From Ottelia alismoides (lineage: Eukaryota > Streptophyta > Magnoliopsida > Alismatales > Hydrocharitaceae): a stretch of 64,000 nucleotides of DNA. The stretch lies in assembly GCA_037367405.1 (NCBI GenBank), contig JAZKJV010005757.1, positions 1 through 64,000 on the forward strand, read 5' to 3'. Shown here in pieces: positions 20,578 through 32,935 of this stretch. The position numbers and the translations under genes were made by a program. How positions within the stretch are numbered: the stretch's first letter is position 1; the number at the start of each line of letters is the position of its first letter. The notes below the pieces were generated by a model. That model was not told where the DNA came from. It ran no database searches and worked only from the letters and a program-made list of their open reading frames with translations.

Positions 20578-23500
20578 TGATAACCGACATTTTGCGAGGG
20601 TCACAATAATATGTATATAGTGTCGCTGACGCGACCGCTCACAGAATACCATGTTGATCAGCAATTAACCCACATAAAAGAATGAATCAATAGAGTCCCA
20701 AAATTGTGAAATAACATTTATTTCTCTACCACAAAATGCATAGTGGATAAGTATGTAGAGGTTGATCCACAGAGAGCAATACAAAAATGCAGTAGCCTAT
20801 GATGTGCATGTACTACAGAGTCATCCTTGTGTGAGTTCTATTTTTGTGGGTTTATATTTATTTATTTATTTACCATATATATTTATATATATTTAGATTT
20901 TTATACATTAATCCATATGTATCTACATATATATATTATTTTTTTTAATAAGGGAATATATATATAGAGAATGTAGAGAGAGGGATGATACAATATTTAT
21001 AAAAATATACAAAAATAGTCAAAAATTCAGAAATAAAACCTTTTTGGTATTTTCATTATTTTCTACTATTTTTGTGATTTTTGGATATTCTTCAAAATAT
21101 TTGTAGTATTTGTAAATAGCAAAATAAAGCAAAACAGTGAAATGGCTACTGGTTGGGGGTAAAATGTGAATTATAAATATCACTTAGCCACAAAATTTTT
21201 CCACATCATTTTTAAAATAAAGGGGATAAAATATAGAAACTACAGAAATTGAGTTTGCAATTTTTGAGGTTTTCTAGAATTTTTTATATTTTTTTGAAGT
21301 TTTTGGGTATTTTTGAATTTTTAAGGTTTTTCTTTTGAGATTTTTAGTGATTTTTGGACTGACACTAAAGTAAGTTAAAATAGGAAGTAGGTATTTTTTT
21401 TGGAATTTTTAGAGGTGTTTTACTATTTTTTTGGAATTTTATAAGTTAGACAGTAAATAAAATGCATGTTTTTTATTTTTAATAAATGTAAAAATGCAAG
21501 AAAATTAAAAACTAAAAATATGTCGTACAAGAGCAAGCTGACAGGAGCTTATATCCATTTTTGCAAAATTTTTCAAGTTAATATGAGGCATAAAATAAAT
21601 GGACAAAGCATACAACAATTAAAGTCAGGGGCTTCTGTGAAAAAACACCAAAGTTATAACACGTGCTCTGTAATTTTAAGGGCCAAAATGAAAATATAAA
21701 ACCCGTCAGGGGCCCTAGCGCAAAATACCCAGCACATGGGACTACACGTGCTCCGCACCCACAGGGACCAAAACGTAATTTCCAAAAGTCCAGGGTCTTT
21801 AATACAAATTTTCATAAAAATATTACATGGGAAATTTTATTTTATGGACTAAAGGCAAATTTACAAACATACAGGGGTGCTTATGCAATTTCGCCACCTC
21901 ACGTGGGGGTACACGTGAGGTGACGTGGACTGGACCTCAGAGCAATATCATGAAAATACAGGGGGGTCCATGCAAAATTTTCACACTAAAATAAAATTCA
22001 ACTTTTATTTATAGGGGTAAATAATAAATACAAAAAGGACTGGTGTAAAATAAGAAATTTACCATTTATTTAGGTGCTGACGGACGGCGATGAGGGCTTC
22101 ACTTGGACACGCGTCGCACATCCAACGGCGGGTACCGGTTCGCCGATGAAGGGTTCGGATTAGATGCTCCTCGCGGATCTGACGGTCGGTGAGTATCTTC
22201 ATCGGACGGCTCTTATGCGATTTGGGCCAGGCCTCCTGATCTGACGGCGCTGGAGCCCCTTGGAAGAACAGGGAGGTAGCTCGCGCACAACGAGCTTCGA
22301 TCGTGAAGCTTGGGATCCTCCGGGCATCTCCCTCGCATCTGAGATGGTCTGAACGTAGCTGGAGGCCTTCCGCATCTGCTGATGGTCTCGCATGGCTCCT
22401 GGGGGTCCAAAGGGCTCGGACGAGGTCGATGAAGGTCGGACCCTCCAGGAGCCTCTTCTTGGTTCGATTCAAGCCCAGATGGGCTCCTTTCTCTGCGATA
22501 CCTACACAGGAAGAACCGGGGGAACGAGGGCTATCTCCTCGACCTCTGGTTTTGAAGCTCTGCAGCAAGGTGAGGTGTGGCGGAGGAGCTCCGGCGACAA
22601 GCGGAGGTGGAGCTCCGATTCGCAAGGACAGAGGGTCCTTGGTTGATCAAGGGTGATTGATAGATGGAGAACGCGATGGGAAACGAGGTTAGAGGTGATA
22701 GGCGGTCGGATATGGTTGATATCATAGTGATGAAGTCGCCTGAGCGGAGCTCCGGCGAACTTCGATTTCTAAATTTTAAGCTACGCTAATTAACTAAACA
22801 CTAAACTAATAACGGGAATGAAAAGCTAAAACTAAAACCTAACTAAAATGCAATAAAGGAGCAGCTCTTATACCTGGGGGCCACCAGGGAGCAGGACGGA
22901 CGCCAGAGCTCCGCCGCGTCAAAATTTTCCCTCCTCCGGCCGATTCGAGGTGCTGGAACACTCCCCTGTCACGAGGAACCTCCCATGATCGAAATCAGGG
23001 CTTTTGGGTGGATTAAATTGGTCAAATTTGAGGAGGGGGCGAAGCTTCTTATTTATAGACATTGTCCTAGAGACTTATTGACCGGCGTTTATTGATTAAT
23101 CCAATGAGTACCAAGATGATCTAAGATATCGGCGGGTATCAGTGATCATCAGAGATTATTTCTTGTGAAGAAAGTGAGCTCGATCGATGTACGAGATGAC
23201 CGTAAAAAAGGGAAGAAATCTAGGGAAAAGATAGTTCAGAGACGCCAGGTCCCAGATGGGACAGTTGACCGGGCGGTCAACACGGGATGGCGCCCCATTG
23301 GTCCACCTTGGCCGCTAGAAGACAAAATAGGAAACCTTATTCTAAAATGATTTATTTGACTTAGTAAATAATTTTATTAGAATTTTCTTAAAAAATAAAA
23401 AATGTGTATTATTTCATGTAGTATTTATTTACGATTTTTATTTAATTTTTCGAAGTGTTTTATTATAGTTTTATTTTAATAATGTGTATATGCATGTATT

Positions 23501-24632
23501 TACATGTATTTTGTGTATTTTATTTTTATTTTATTTATTTTATTTAATTGTTTTATTGTCTTATTTTATAAATTTATTTTTGTGAGTGTGAGGGTATTTT
23601 TATTTAATTTTTATGAGTTTCTTTTCATTTTTAAATAAATAGGTATATGTATATGTAGGTATACTTATAGGTCTTTTACCTATATATTATATCTACTTTA
23701 TTTATTTAATGTATTTTCTTGGTTTTTATTTTGAATTTGTATTTTTAATAGGTTATGTATAATGTTTACATTATTATAAAAATATAGATGAATAAAGAAT
23801 ACAATAATTAAGTCCCCTTTTATTTATGTACATACTTAACATAGGTATTTTGCCTATGTCTTGCATAAGCTTATTTTATTTTACATTTTTTTGGTTTTCT
23901 CTTAATATCAATATGTACATGTATTATGCACATTATTTACAAAATTCAAAAAATATAATTTGATAAAAATAATGGATAATGAATAAATTGAATATTTTAA
24001 TCAGGCAGGCTGCACAATGGGGGTCAAAAACCCAACTTTTGCATATGGACTCCAAAAATATGAAACCAATTTTATTAAATAGTTCTTGGAATGCTATATA
24101 CAATTAAAGGTGAGTTTGGGTGATTTGGAGTTTTTATTTGCAAGATATGGGCCTGTGAAGTTGAGATTTTGGCTTTTTAAGCTGTGTATAGAATGTACAT
24201 TGAGTATTATTTTTACACAAACTCAATTTTGTATTTTTATTTACATTATTATCTACAACTTTTATGAACAAAGTTTCTTTAAATGAATAATTATGTACAA
24301 AATAGGTGTCAAAAAATGCATAAATAAATGCATGAATAAATGAAGTATTTATTGTACACTGGCCCTTATCTCCCCCTACTTTATTCCTTGTCGACCAATT
24401 CCATGTTGGCCTTGGTCTCGGGGTTCGGGTCATAAAATATCTGCAATATTTTATTCCTTTTTCTTTTCTTCTCTTTAATCTATAATTTTGGCATTAAAAG
24501 CCTTATTTAATGTATCATTAATACAATGACTCATGAATGCTATTATGCACAAATTGATGCTATTTTCATGCATTTGTTGGGGTTCTTGAAGCCAAAATAA
24601 TAGAATAAAGGTGATGAAATGGAGATTCATCA
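20578..24632 (-). mobile_element. Solo LTR2, minus orientation, inserted in element B pol
   Basis: About 4.06 kb with ends TGATAACC on the plus strand and GATTCATCA at the right, flanked by the 5-bp duplication cctct. No internal region is present, so it is a solo LTR, usually left by recombination between the two LTRs of one element. In its own sense it carries an AT-rich start, a decayed promoter module with the W-box inverted repeat at 23264-23281, a GC-rich block (22060-22660), degenerate TTGCA/ACGTG repeats (about 21650-22080) and an AT-rich tail. The small frames at 22059-22625 are not conserved and not called. Confidence 0.9.
23264..23281 (-). promoter_or_regulatory. W-box inverted repeat in solo LTR2
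   Basis: GTTGACC, four bases, GGTCAAC, with a decayed TTGGTCCAC element 15 bases further on. It is the counterpart of the pairs at 36885-36900, 41484-41499 and 63140-63155. Confidence 0.6.
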
Positions 24633-25925
24633 CCTCTCTCCCGTGGTACGCCGATATTGTGAACTTTCTTGTTGCTAAGACAGTTCCACATGATTGACCC
24701 AGGCAGAGACTTGAGACCTTCCTCGCGAAGGCCAAGTTCTACCACTGGGAGGATCCCATCCTTTACCATAAAGGAGGGGATAGCGACTGGCGTAGGTGCA
24801 TTCCTCGGAGGAGCACCACAGCGTCCTCGCTTACTGCCACAAACTTGAGGCAGGAGGACATCACTCTGGGAGGAGAACAACACAGAAAGTGCTCCAATCC
24901 GGCCTATGGTGGCCTACCCTCTTCAAGGACTCTGATGAGTTCGTGAAGTGGTGTACTGACTGTCAGAGGATGGGCACTTGTGGATAACGTGATATGATGT
25001 CGATGCAGCCCATTCACTTTTGTGAGGTTTTTGACGCATGGGGCATCGATTTCATGGGTCCATTCCCTAAGAGTCAGGGATTCGAGTACATTCTGTTGGC
25101 CATGGAGTATGTTAGTCGTTGGGTTAAGGCCATCCCCGTCCGAACCGCAGATGCTAGGATTGTTTGCAGATTTTTGAGGAAGCATATCATTTCACGTTCG
25201 GGGGTACCTCGAGTGTTGATATCTGACGGGGGGTCTCATTTCGTCAACGACCAGGTAAAGGCCCTTGCTAGCGAGTTCGGCATAGACCATCGAGTTGCCA
25301 CTCCATACCATCCTCAGACGAATGGTCTTGCCGGAAGTGTCGAACAGGGAGATCAAGAATATATTGCAGAAAGTCGTCCGCCCTGACCGAAAGGATTGGT
25401 CACAGCTTTTGGACTCGGTCTTGTGGGCATATCAGATGTCTTTCAAGACACCTTTGGGCACATCTCCCTTTCGCCTCGTTTGTGGCAAGCCGTGCCATTT
25501 ACCTGTTGAGGTTGAGGCATAGGTCACTTTGGGCTGTCACTGATATACTTTTGGATCTAGATAGTGTAGGAGATCAGAGGAGGGCAGAGTTAGCAGCCTT
25601 GGAGGAGCTTCGTGATACCGCCTTCTCAAACAACCTACAGTACAAGGAGATAGTGAAGGAGTGGCATGATTCTCATATCAGCCACAGCATTTTGAGCCTG
25701 GACAGAGAGTATGGTTGTTTGATGCTAGGCTTTGTCTATTTCCAGGGAAGCTATAGAGCAAATGGAAGGACCGTATTGGTGAGAAAGGTACACGACAATG
25801 GGAGTATTGATATATCTGAGTTGTCTTCTGAGAGTACCTTTCGAGTGAACGGCCAGTGGCTCAAGCCATATCTTGATCATGAGCCCCGGTCGTTGATGTT
25901 GCCCCTATTCACTTTGGTGAGATGT
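24633..25925 (+). pseudogene. Element B: integrase region, broken
   Basis: The pol frame resumes after the second cctct. PWYADIVNFLVAKTVPHD leads to the zinc-binding domain, then the core with GIDFMGPFPKSQG, LISDGGSHFVND and NGLAE, and a C-terminal part ending near 25925 at the equivalent of the LTR3 integrase stop. Breaks include TGA near 24692, a TAA in place of the glutamine codon near 24985, an extra base near 25335 and further frameshifts after 25500 and 25870. The catalytic acids remain codable, but the reading frame is not. It is closely related to the intact integrase at 9603-10799. Confidence 0.85.
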
Positions 25926-27990
25926 GGTCTCTTGACTCACATCTATTGCATCTCACGCCTGATTATCATTGTTCTCTCGACTTGCATAGATACAGTTGTC
26001 CATATCATTCCATTCTTTAGTCCCACATCCCTTTCCTCATCTTTTGATTATGCTATACTCAGGGTGTACTTTACCCTAAGTATAGGGGGGATGTAGGACT
26101 CTCAGGGTATTCTTTTGATTCATATTTACCCCTGTTTTTGCTGCCTATACTTAGGGATATTTTACCCTAAGTATAGTGGGGGCGGTAGACCCTGTACATT
26201 CTCAACTTGGCTTTCCCTTTGTGTACATCCTACTATACTTAGGATTAGTTGATCCTAGTATAGGGGGAAAAGCCAGACCTCATGATTTTCTATTCTTTGA
26301 TTCGTCTTTGTATATAGCTTCTTTTCACTTCCCTATACTAAGCACGAGTTATGACTTCTTCATCGCTCTTGACTCTGAGGACATCATTCGAGCTAAGTAT
26401 AGAGGGTGTGTATATATTTCATATATACTTTAGCCACAACTCGTACTTTGTGTGAGTGTGTGAATAAATAAAATGGCTAAAACCTTAAAATCCATAAAAT
26501 TAAAAATTTTCCTGTAAATAAACATTCTTTTATTTGTACATACATACCTATTGTACAAATTATTTCTATAAAAATGTTTTCAAAAACTTTTTGTGTAACT
26601 TGTGTAAATATGTGTATATCAAAATTATGTATATAGTACAATTTTTTTCAAAATGTTTTGAAAATCAAAAGTTTGCAAAAACCTTGTGTAAATTTGTGTA
26701 ATATATTTTTTGGCAAAACTTACATTCATGCACACATTCATGATTTCAAAACATTTTCAAAATTTTGCATGTGTGTAAATATTGTGTAAATAGCATCTTT
26801 GTATATACTTGTATAGTTTTTCCTGGATTTGTGACATTTAAACTAGCCTGGAATTAAATTGGAAAATGGAGCTTGATTAAGATCTTAATCCACCTAATTC
26901 TAAGGAGGAACTATAGGGGCTTAGGTTAAGGCTTTTCAGGTCCATGTTGACTTAATTCTTTGAGTCCTCTAGGCTATGATCACATGTCATCTCAATGAGC
27001 CTAAGTAGAGCACTTAACAACACACACATGACTCATATAGACAATGGCTTGACTTGGACCCGTACTTTACACCGAGCTCTCTACGGATGAGGTGGTGAGG
27101 AGGCAATCTTCCTTGACTTGGGGTAGTATATGAGGGTAGTACTTCTAGGCGGAACCTCTCTTCTTCTTTTAGTGAAGGAAGTGTGTCTCAACTTGGTCTG
27201 GTTGCCATGAAGTCTAATAACAGGAGTTGTGGGTTGCAATAATGCTTCAAAAGAGGGATAGTCTACTGGCTCAAGAGGAAAAACTCCTTATGTATATATG
27301 TTGCACCTTGTAAATATGTTGTATAGATGCACTTGAAAAAAAATGCAAAAAGAAAATAAGTCCAAAAAAGTGGTGGGTCTGATAGAAAATGATAATCCCA
27401 CCGGAGTATGTATATAGTGCAAATAAGCAAAGCTTGAGACTCATGTTCCATCTTATGTAGCTTGCAGCAGGGAGACTTAGCTACACTGGTTGAGCTCCCA
27501 AGGATACATGGCTACACTGGACATGGTCCATTCTCTTCTTCCCCCTCTTCTTGAGCCGGTTGAACTTGAACTTAGAAGGAAATATCCCGCTCCTCGAGGA
27601 AAGAGTGGCCAGACTAGGGTCATAGAGTTACCTTGTTGGGGAGGGTTGTCAAGTTACTACTTCTGAGGTGGAGAGCTATACCTCACATACATTGTACAAG
27701 GAAAGATTCATAGTCTTCAGGGTTTGTGTATGTAGACTTGTTCTGATCTGGATAATTGAGGAGTCTTGATTATAGATTAGTGGATCTTAGAGGCTGTTGA
27801 GTTTTAAACCTAAGTCTAAATAAGGTTCCGACACATTAATAATCCAAAGATCGGATCGAGCTCCATATTTCAATTAATGAAGGCAAGTTTAATACTCATC
27901 ATTGATCCATGCATTTTCACCTCTCATTCCTTTTCTTTCTCTTATTCACTTCTTTTTCAAATAAGTGTTTGCTAAGGGACTAGCAAAGTT
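25926..27990 (+). mobile_element. Element B: 3' noncoding region
   Basis: It aligns along its length to 1-2026 with scattered small differences and has no credible gene. It contains the polypurine-like hairpin array (26053-26406), AT-rich stretches (26450-26800) and the conserved block at 26820-27900 with two TGGCTACACTGG-like motifs. The pre-tract hairpin lies at 27968-27987. Confidence 0.8.
26053..26406 (+). repeat. Array of polypurine-tract-like hairpins (element B)
   Basis: Hairpin units lie at 26053-26090, 26144-26182 and 26233-26267, and a fourth tract-like run at 26394-26406 sits between ACGAGTTATG (26344-26353) and CACAACTCGT (26435-26444). Each arm pair has one or two mismatches, compared with none in the LTR3 element. 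Confidence 0.85.
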
Positions 27991-28003
27991 AAGTATAGGG
28001 GGG
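27991..28003 (+). promoter_or_regulatory. Polypurine tract of element B
   Basis: AAGTATAGGGGGG ends directly before the LTR start TGATGAATACCC and is preceded by the TTTGCTA/TAGCAAA hairpin at 27968-27987. Confidence 0.88.
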
Positions 28004-31000
28004 TGATGAATACCCATTCATCACTCTTTATTCTTTTATTTTAGCTACAAAACCTATGCAAAACACATGTAGATACTTGTAAATAGCAGTAATTATCATT
28101 CAGCATGCATTGTGTAAATATGTATTATTAGCAAGTTTTTGTGCATAAAGAAAAGAATAAAGAAATAAAAGAAAAAGAGGAAGATATTTAGAATAAATAT
28201 TGAGCGACCTAATCCCAAGGGAGGGCTCAGCATCGGCCTGATCGCAAAAGAATCCAAGTAGAGAGAGATAAGGAAGCTCATGTGTGTACATATACATGTT
28301 TATAAATAAAAATATTTTCCTCTAAATAAAAATAAAAATGCATTTTTGTGAATATGTATATATTTGTAAATATAAGATTAAAATAAAAATGAGAAAAACA
28401 AAACAAAAATAAAAATAAATAAAAATACTCTTCCTCATTGTATATATGCCATGTACATAGAGAGCCACATATCTATTTATTTATCCTTATAATAAATAAG
28501 TAAAATCCCATAAAAATATGTACATATTCCATATTCCATAATATGAATAAATAAAATAAAAATAAAAAAATAAAAAGAAAATAAAAAGAAAAAAAATAAA
28601 AATAAAAATCAACATTGTATATATACCATGTACATAGATGTATATACCTATTTATTTCACCTATGTAAATAATTAATAAAAATAAAATAAAAATACCATA
28701 TTATTCCAAATTTTATTTTATAAATAAATAAAATATAAAATTTGAATAAATTATATAGAAATAAATAATTAAAAATCAAAAATAAAAAAATACATATGTA
28801 TATACCTGTATATAATAATAATAATATTTTGTAAATACCTAAATTATATTTCAAAAAAAAATAAAAATCACGAAAAAATAATTTAAAAATAAAGAAACAT
28901 TTTTCATGTTTAACGTTTTTGAAATTCGGCCATTTATTATTATTTATTTAATTTCCAAATACTTAATAAATGGTGCGCTCCCATTGGTCCACGGGGGATG
29001 TTGACCCCCGGTCAACTCTCCCCCGCAGACCCCCTCCTTGTGGATCCGAGTGACCGACCCGATTTCTCCCCTTTTTCCCCGCTCGATCCGATCACCAATC
29101 CCTCAAACATCGAGCTCCAATCGTTCCCTATGGATCTGAGACCCTCGCCCGCATCTTTGCCTAGGGGTCCGTGCTCCACCAAGTCGGACCCGTCACCTTC
29201 TTCTCGGACCTGCAAGACTATATAGCTGAAGCTCCGCCGCAAAATTCACGCCATCTTTGGCGTTGCTTCTTCCACCCAGGACCTCCACCCGATTCCCTAG
29301 AGTGACAGCTAGCGATTGGTGTGTTGTAGAGAGGAGGAGGAGCTCTCCGCCACAGATCCGTCGTCTTCTTGTCGCCGTGCGCCGCCCAGAGCAGTGCCCG
29401 AGCCTCGGGCCTCTGACGACCCTCGAGGCGACGATCAGAGCTCAACCACAGTTGACCACATTCGTCAGGTATACCCCATTTTCCCTATCTTTCTTGAATT
29501 TTGGATTACACCTAAATCGACCCATCGCCATCTCCGATCAATTCCACCCACACCACTCATCGACTCGATCATCGGACGACACCCACATCTTCGCCATACT
29601 CCTCTTCACATTCTACGCCTTTCCATCCAACCCGGTTCGCCCCGGAACTGGGAGTCCACCCTCCTCCACCGTCACATCGCCGGAGGGTGTCGCCCCGACG
29701 CATCCACGCACCCATTTTGCCCCTCACAGGGTCGAGGCACTTTGCCCTCGACCCAGCGTGCTTGCTGTGCTATTTTTCAGGTCAAAGAAGACCCATCTGA
29801 GGGTCGAAGCATCCAGGCACAGGAGCCCAGCTCCGCCTTCGTCACCGGAGCTCCTCGGAGCTTCCCGACGTCATCGGAGGAGCTCATCACCTGCGGAGCA
29901 TCGAGGCGAGTCTATTCCACATTCCAGCAGCAACAATGGAGGTCCAGCGCACCCGTGGTGCTCCAGCGAAGTTCGCCGGAGCCTTGTTCTTCCAGGATCC
30001 TCCGCAGCCGTTCGATCTTCCCCGACGCTCCTGATTAGATCAGATCCATCCATTTGAGGAGTCCCGCGACCGTTAGATCTCTCCGGGGTTTGATCCGGAC
30101 CGCACGTTCACACGAAGAGGAGCCCGTGATCCCTCACCGTTAGATCATCCACTGGCTCCCACCTCGCCGTCCATCCAGGCAAAGGGTTAGCCGTGTAGCA
30201 GCCACCGTCCGATCTCCCACGTGGCTGGCCCTCAGCCGTCAGATCCGAGCCGACTTCTTCGCTGAGGCGCATCACCCCTCAGTAGTTCGATATCACACAT
30301 GGCACGCCTCCAGCCCTCGGATAATAAGGGGTAATTTATACTTAGGCCCCTCATGTTTTGCATTTACTTTTTAATCTTGTAAATATTTATTTCAGTTGTT
30401 TTTATTTTTGAACAATTGCACTTAGGACCTTAATGTTTCATGTATTTGCATTTTCATCCATGTATGTGTGAGACACATACTTCATCACATGATTTTTGGT
30501 GAAATTACATTGTCTGGGCTGATGTTTTGATGTGTTACTGAATGAAATATACTTTCTGATATTTGCATCCATACCCCTGTGAACACTTTTATTCGACATG
30601 TGCTGAATTTCATGAGTATTTTGCAACTTCTTCCCTGGACTTTTAGCATGTGTTGCTAATAAGCCCTTGGAAGTGAGTTTTATTACATTTAGGTCCCTCT
30701 ATGCCCAGACTACGTGCAACACGCGTGGGATCGTGGAATTTTTGCACGAGGGACCCCCAACTTTCTGAACTTGTTACTTTCCAGCCCTTAGAGATACTTT
30801 TTATTGCAAATAGGTCCCTGTGCACTATGAGTCTATTTTTTATTTAAATAAAATATCAAATCAAGTCCAAATTTCGTGAAAATTGGACATGTGGCTCCTG
30901 CCACAGTGTAAAATTTTCACTAAAAATTTGGTACATTTTTAGGCCTATTAGTATTTTTTAAAATTCAAAAATAGCCATTTTTTCCTCTGTCCAGTTTATA

Positions 31001-31789
31001 AAATTCTAAAAAATATAAAAACCCTTTTAAAAATTCCAAAAAAAATTAAGTTTTGTTTGTTTTTGTGTGTTTGAGTTTTTGTGCATTTTTGGCTATTTTT
31101 GGATTTATAAAAAACTTAAAAATTAAAAACCCTTAAAAACTCATAAAAATTCTAGAAAAATATAGAAAATCCAAAAATCATAAACTCTTTTTCTAAATTT
31201 TCTTAATTGTTTCTATTTTTCATAAAAATTACTCCAAGGTGTGATAGGACCATTTAATTTTTTAAATTGGTCTTTGAAGCCAGGCTGGATAGTCCCTCTC
31301 TGTTTTTACCTTCTTTTATTTTTAGAAAATTCCATAAAAAAATATAAAAATCTCAAAAATTCACCAAAAATAGTAAAAAACATATAAAACATAAAAATAT
31401 TTTTGTTTGAATTTTTGGACCATTTTTTATTATTTAAATAGTTGGTTGAAGTTGCTTTGATTTGTCTTTTTATTATTTTCCTTATTATTAAAAATCCAAA
31501 AAATATAAAAATATTTAAAAACCACCAAAAAATTTTTGTTTTTATTTTCTTTTATTTCTGACTACTTCGTAGGCTGCAAGGCCAACTCGTGCTCTCTGAG
31601 TCCGACCCTGGGTGCTACACCAGGCTAATCTCATAGCCAGGGCCACTATCTTATTTTTCTTGATTTTATATCTCTGTTTGGTGGTCTGTTTCTATTTTTC
31701 TTGATTGACTAATTGATCTACGAGATTCGGGTCGCAACGACCCTAGTTCTACTTTATTCACCCGAGTCTTGGTAATTTTTCGGTCATCA
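28004..31789 (+). mobile_element. 3' LTR1 of element B
   Basis: 3786 bp from TGATGAATACCC to TCGGTCATCA. It carries an AT-rich first kilobase, the promoter module (W-box pair 29000-29016, TATATAG 29219-29225), a GC-rich block (29030-30300), degenerate TTGCA/ACGTG repeats (30325-30830), an AT-rich tail and a decayed U5 stem-loop near 31607. Overlapping frames of 266 and 240 codons at 29257-30057 have no counterpart of similar length in the sister LTRs and are treated as chance products of GC-rich sequence. Confidence 0.85.
29000..29225 (+). promoter_or_regulatory. LTR1 promoter module (element B 3' LTR)
   Basis: GTTGACC, three bases, GGTCAAC (29000-29016) lies just after TTGGTCCACG (28985). 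A TATATAG box follows at 29219-29225, followed by a conserved GCTCCGCCGCA stretch. The start of transcription would be near 29250. Confidence 0.55.
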
Positions 31790-32666
31790 TGGCCCCTGCC
31801 ACTATGTAAAAGTTTCACTATTTTTTGAGATATTTTTGAGTTGTTTTTACATTTTTAAAAATTAAAAGACCCTTGTTTTTGCTACTGTTTGAATTTAAAA
31901 ATCAATTAAAAATATAAAAAATCATCCTAAAATTATAAAAAATTAGGTACTGTTTGTTTTAGTGTTTTCTTGCTTCAGTCCAATTTTTGCTCATTTTGGA
32001 TTTAAAAAACCCCTAAAAACTATAAAACCCTAAAAACCTTATGAAACTTATTAAAATTCTAAAAAAATCCAAAAAATGAAATTTTTGTTCCTATAGCTAA
32101 GTTTTCTTTTTTAGTTTGATATAAAATTATCTCCAGATTTTTAGAGCTATTCAGATATTTTTAAATAACCTTTCAAATCTGGCTGCACATTGATTTCTGT
32201 TTTCTTTCTTCTTTCATTTTTATTACATTAAATAAATATAAAAATATGAGAAAATTACCAAAAGCACTTAAAAAATTATAAAACCTGAAAATAAATTTAT
32301 TTTAATTTTCTGGCTTGATTTGTGTTGTTTAATAATTCATTGATTGTGCTCTTTTTGCCATTTCCTTATTTTCTTTATAATTTAAAAATACAAAAAAATA
32401 AAAAAACCATAAAATCCACCAAAAATCTTTATTTTATTTTATTTTCTGACTACTTCATAGGCCTATTTGACCAACCCGTGCTCCTTGTGTTCGACCCTGG
32501 TCGCTATACTAGGTTAAATAAATACCGAAGACTGCTATTCAATGTTTGATTGATTATTTGATTTTGGCAGTCTATTTTTCTTAATTGATCGATTTCCGAG
32601 ATTCAGGTCGCAACGACCTGTGTTTTTATACCTCCCCCATATATTGGATTGATTATTCGGTCATCA
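31790..32666 (+). mobile_element. Fragment of a diverged LTR1-type LTR (3' end)
   Basis: The sequence picks up in the middle of an LTR (TGGCCCCTGCCACTATGTAAAA, compare 30892-30913) and runs to an LTR end (TTCGGTCATCA at 32666), with a U5 stem-loop at 32496-32513. The abrupt start right at the end of element B's LTR suggests that the A-B block inserted into an older LTR whose left half lies outside the window. Confidence 0.65.
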
Positions 32667-32935
32667 ATGCTCCAATCATTATGCAAAAATAGGGTTAGAT
32701 GCATGCTATTTTGTATATTCATACTACATTTTTATTTTGACATTTTAGTTTTTTAACTATTTATTAAAGATCAAATGAGCACTTTTTTGTGCCTGTCTAA
32801 ATTAGAAAATGCCAAAAAATATAAAAAAGTTTGGAAAAGTTCCCCAAAAATATATTTTTCTTATTATTATATTAAATAACTCGAGACCAAAACCCCTAAA
32901 AATAGAAAATAAAAAGGCATAAAAAATAGATTCCG
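32667..32935 (+). mobile_element. AT-rich LTR2-like scrap
   Basis: A 270-bp AT-rich stretch resembling the mid-LTR2 sequence at 38560-38700 (CATTTTTATT, a run of AAAAATATAAAA and a CCAAAAATATATTTT-like phrase). No ends or duplications can be seen. It joins directly to integrase sequence at about 32936. Confidence 0.4.

Noticed and set aside
29257..30057. 266- and 240-codon frames in the GC-rich part of LTR1
   Set aside because: The sister LTRs have frames of different place and length (3402-3899, 57487-57916). Two frames overlap in the same DNA and neither shows a recognisable protein family.
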